Of a DNA stretch of 6,524 nucleotides, positions 5,065 through 6,524 are shown in pieces (positions within the stretch are counted from its first letter, which is position 1; each line of letters starts with the position of its first letter). The DNA is from an uncultured Clostridia bacterium (GTDB taxonomy: Bacteria > Bacillota > Clostridia > Christensenellales > Aristaeellaceae), in assembly GCA_946615495.1 (NCBI GenBank), contig CAMOHY010000127.1:1-6524 (forward strand). The letters run 5' to 3'. Below the pieces are notes generated by a model, which ran no database searches, was not told where the DNA came from, and was given only the letters and a program-made list of their open reading frames with translations. The position numbers were made by a program, and so were the translations under genes.

Positions 5065-6524
5065 ATGGCTGAATACGTCCTGGAAATGACGGACGTGTGC
5101 AAATCCTTCCCCGGCGTGAAGGCCCTGGACCATGCCCAGCTTCGGCTGCGTCCCGGCAAGGTGCACGCCCTGATGGGGGAAAACGGCGCGGGAAAATCCA
5201 CGCTGATGAAGTGCATGTTCGGCATTTATAAAATGGATGAGGGGCAAATCAAAATGGATGGCCAGCCAGTATCCATCCATGACCCCATGGACGCCTTGTC
5301 CAAGGGCATCGCCATGGTGCACCAGGAATTGCAGCCCATTCCCGCCCGCACCGTGGGCGAAAATATTTTTCTGGGCCGCTATCCCATGAAGAAGGCTTTG
5401 GGCTTTATTCCTATTATTGACCACAAAAAGATGTACGCCGATACCGCGGAGCTGCTCAAAAAGGTGCGCATGAATTTTGACCCCAAGCAGAAGGTGGGCG
5501 AGCTGAGCGTATCCCAGATGCAGAGCGTGGAAATCGCCAAGGCCGTGTCCGCCAACTGCCGGGTGCTGATTCTGGATGAGCCCACCTCCTCCCTGACCGC
5601 CAACGAGGTGGAGGCCCTATTCCGCATCATCGAGGACCTAAAGGCCGAAAACGTGGCCGTGGTGTATATTTCCCATAAGATGGATGAGATTTTGCGCATC
5701 GGCGACGACGTGACCATTATGCGCGATGGCAAATACATCGGCACCTGGGAGGCCAAGGACCTGACCACCGACAAGATCATTACCCAAATGGTGGGCCGGG
5801 AGCTGACCAACCTGTACCCGCCCAAGGACAATCATCCGGGCGAAGTGGTGTTTGAGGTGAAGGATTTTACTTCCATCAATCCCCGGTCCTTCCGGAATAT
5901 CAATTTTCAACTGCGCAAGGGTGAAATCCTGGGCGTGGGCGGCCTGGTGGGCGCCCAGCGCACGGAGCTGATGGAGGGCATTTTCGGCATCCGCTCCCAC
6001 AGCAAGGGCCAAATCTTCTATAAGGGCAAGGAAATGAAGATCGACCGGCCCAAGGACGCTATCGATCAGGGCATCGCCCTGCTGACGGAGGACCGGCGCG
6101 GCAGCGGCATCATGGGCGTGCTCAGCGTGGCGGACAATATTTCCATCTCCTCCTTGAATAAGTATCTGGACCACGGCTTTGCCATCAATAAGAAAAAGGT
6201 GGAACAGCTGGTGGAGGACAACGTGAAGAAAATGAACATCAAAACGCCGTCCTCCAAGACCCAGATTAAATCCCTGTCCGGCGGCAACCAGCAGAAGGTG
6301 CTGGTGGGCCGTTGGCTGGCCAACGACCCGGACGTGCTGATTCTGGATGAGCCCACCCGCGGCATTGACGTGGGCGCGAAATATGAAATCTACTGCATCA
6401 TTGCCGATCTGGCCAAGGAAGGCAAGAGCATCATCATGATAAGCTCCGAAATGAGCGAGCTGATCGGCATGAGCGACCGGATCATGGTCATGTGCGACGG
6501 CCGGGTGACGGGCTTCGTGGATGG
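5065..6524 (+). CDS. mglA: Galactose/methyl galactoside ABC transporter ATP-binding protein MglA (partial, last ~20 residues off the right edge)
   Basis: 487 residues are visible, against about 506 in E. coli MglA. The protein has two fused ATPase domains and sits on the cytoplasmic side of the membrane to power sugar import. Domain 1: Walker A GENGAGKST (38-46), Q-loop Gln87, signature LSVSQMQ (147-153), Walker B LILDEPTSS (168-176), His204 in YISHKM. Domain 2: degenerate Walker A GLVGAQRTE (293-301) with no catalytic lysine, intact signature LSGGNQQK (404-411), Walker B LILDEPTRG (425-433), and SSE (460-462) where the H-loop histidine would be. This asymmetry is normal for sugar importers of this class. 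The start EYVLEM-x-x-V-x-KSFPGVKALD, the DEPTSSLT motif and the linker NHPGEVVFEV favour MglA over RbsA, XylG or AraG. AAAAGGGGG lies about ten bases before the ATG. The permease gene mglC is expected next. No frameshift is seen. Confidence 0.93.
   Translation, partial: MAEYVLEMTDVCKSFPGVKALDHAQLRLRPGKVHALMGENGAGKSTLMKCMFGIYKMDEGQIKMDGQPVSIHDPMDALSKGIAMVHQELQPIPARTVGENIFLGRYPMKKALGFIPIIDHKKMYADTAELLKKVRMNFDPKQKVGELSVSQMQSVEIAKAVSANCRVLILDEPTSSLTANEVEALFRIIEDLKAENVAVVYISHKMDEILRIGDDVTIMRDGKYIGTWEAKDLTTDKIITQMVGRELTNLYPPKDNHPGEVVFEVKDFTSINPRSFRNINFQLRKGEILGVGGLVGAQRTELMEGIFGIRSHSKGQIFYKGKEMKIDRPKDAIDQGIALLTEDRRGSGIMGVLSVADNISISSLNKYLDHGFAINKKKVEQLVEDNVKKMNIKTPSSKTQIKSLSGGNQQKVLVGRWLANDPDVLILDEPTRGIDVGAKYEIYCIIADLAKEGKSIIMISSEMSELIGMSDRIMVMCDGRVTGFVD

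Noticed and set aside
5014..6365. Several minus-strand open frames opposite mglA
   Set aside because: They are antisense to an uninterrupted plus-strand frame with complete ABC ATPase motifs.

Overview
The window carries five protein-coding genes in two divergent blocks. Three genes on the minus strand run leftwards from about 3.6 kb, and two genes on the plus strand run rightwards from about 3.9 kb into the right edge. GC-rich codons, strong AGGAGG-type ribosome binding sites, sigma-A-like promoters and clostridial-type secreted proteins suggest a GC-rich member of the Clostridia, perhaps a gut lineage near Christensenellales or Oscillospirales. The phylum-level reading is fairly safe; the lineage is only an impression.

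Minus-strand block, in transcription order. (1) 3622-2159 encodes an exported, membrane-anchored penicillin-binding-protein-type D-alanyl-D-alanine carboxypeptidase, with its own promoter and a strong terminator (2134-2095). (2) 1891-590 encodes a secreted protein made only of five bacterial SH3 modules joined by Pro/Thr/Ala-rich linkers; it also has its own promoter and terminator (566-533). (3) 319 to the left edge encodes the N-terminal part of an XRE-cupin transcription regulator with a TTG start. It is preceded by a near-consensus promoter and two equally spaced copies of a palindromic site, AAGTTTA-N6-CTAAAC, that look like an autoregulatory operator. Each gene appears to be its own transcription unit. 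The first two both concern the cell wall; the third probably belongs to a different operon continuing off the left edge.

The 305-base divergent gap (3623-3927) holds the carboxypeptidase promoter (minus) and a near-consensus promoter (plus) for the sugar-transport operon. Between the latter and mglB lie a leader with overlapping inverted repeats and a GC-rich hairpin just before the ribosome binding site.

Plus-strand block. mglB (3928-4941) encodes a galactose/glucose-type periplasmic-binding protein and mglA (5065 to right edge, about 20 residues short of complete) the tandem ATPase of the same importer. The membrane permease mglC should follow just outside the window. A hairpin with a short T run between mglB and mglA could give more binding protein than ATPase.

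I see no mobile element, CRISPR array, tRNA, rRNA or clearly new multi-gene system. The points most worth a second look are the paired operators upstream of the regulator, the SH3-only secreted protein, the lack of a canonical lipobox in the sugar-binding protein, and a His-to-Asn change at its sugar-pocket position.
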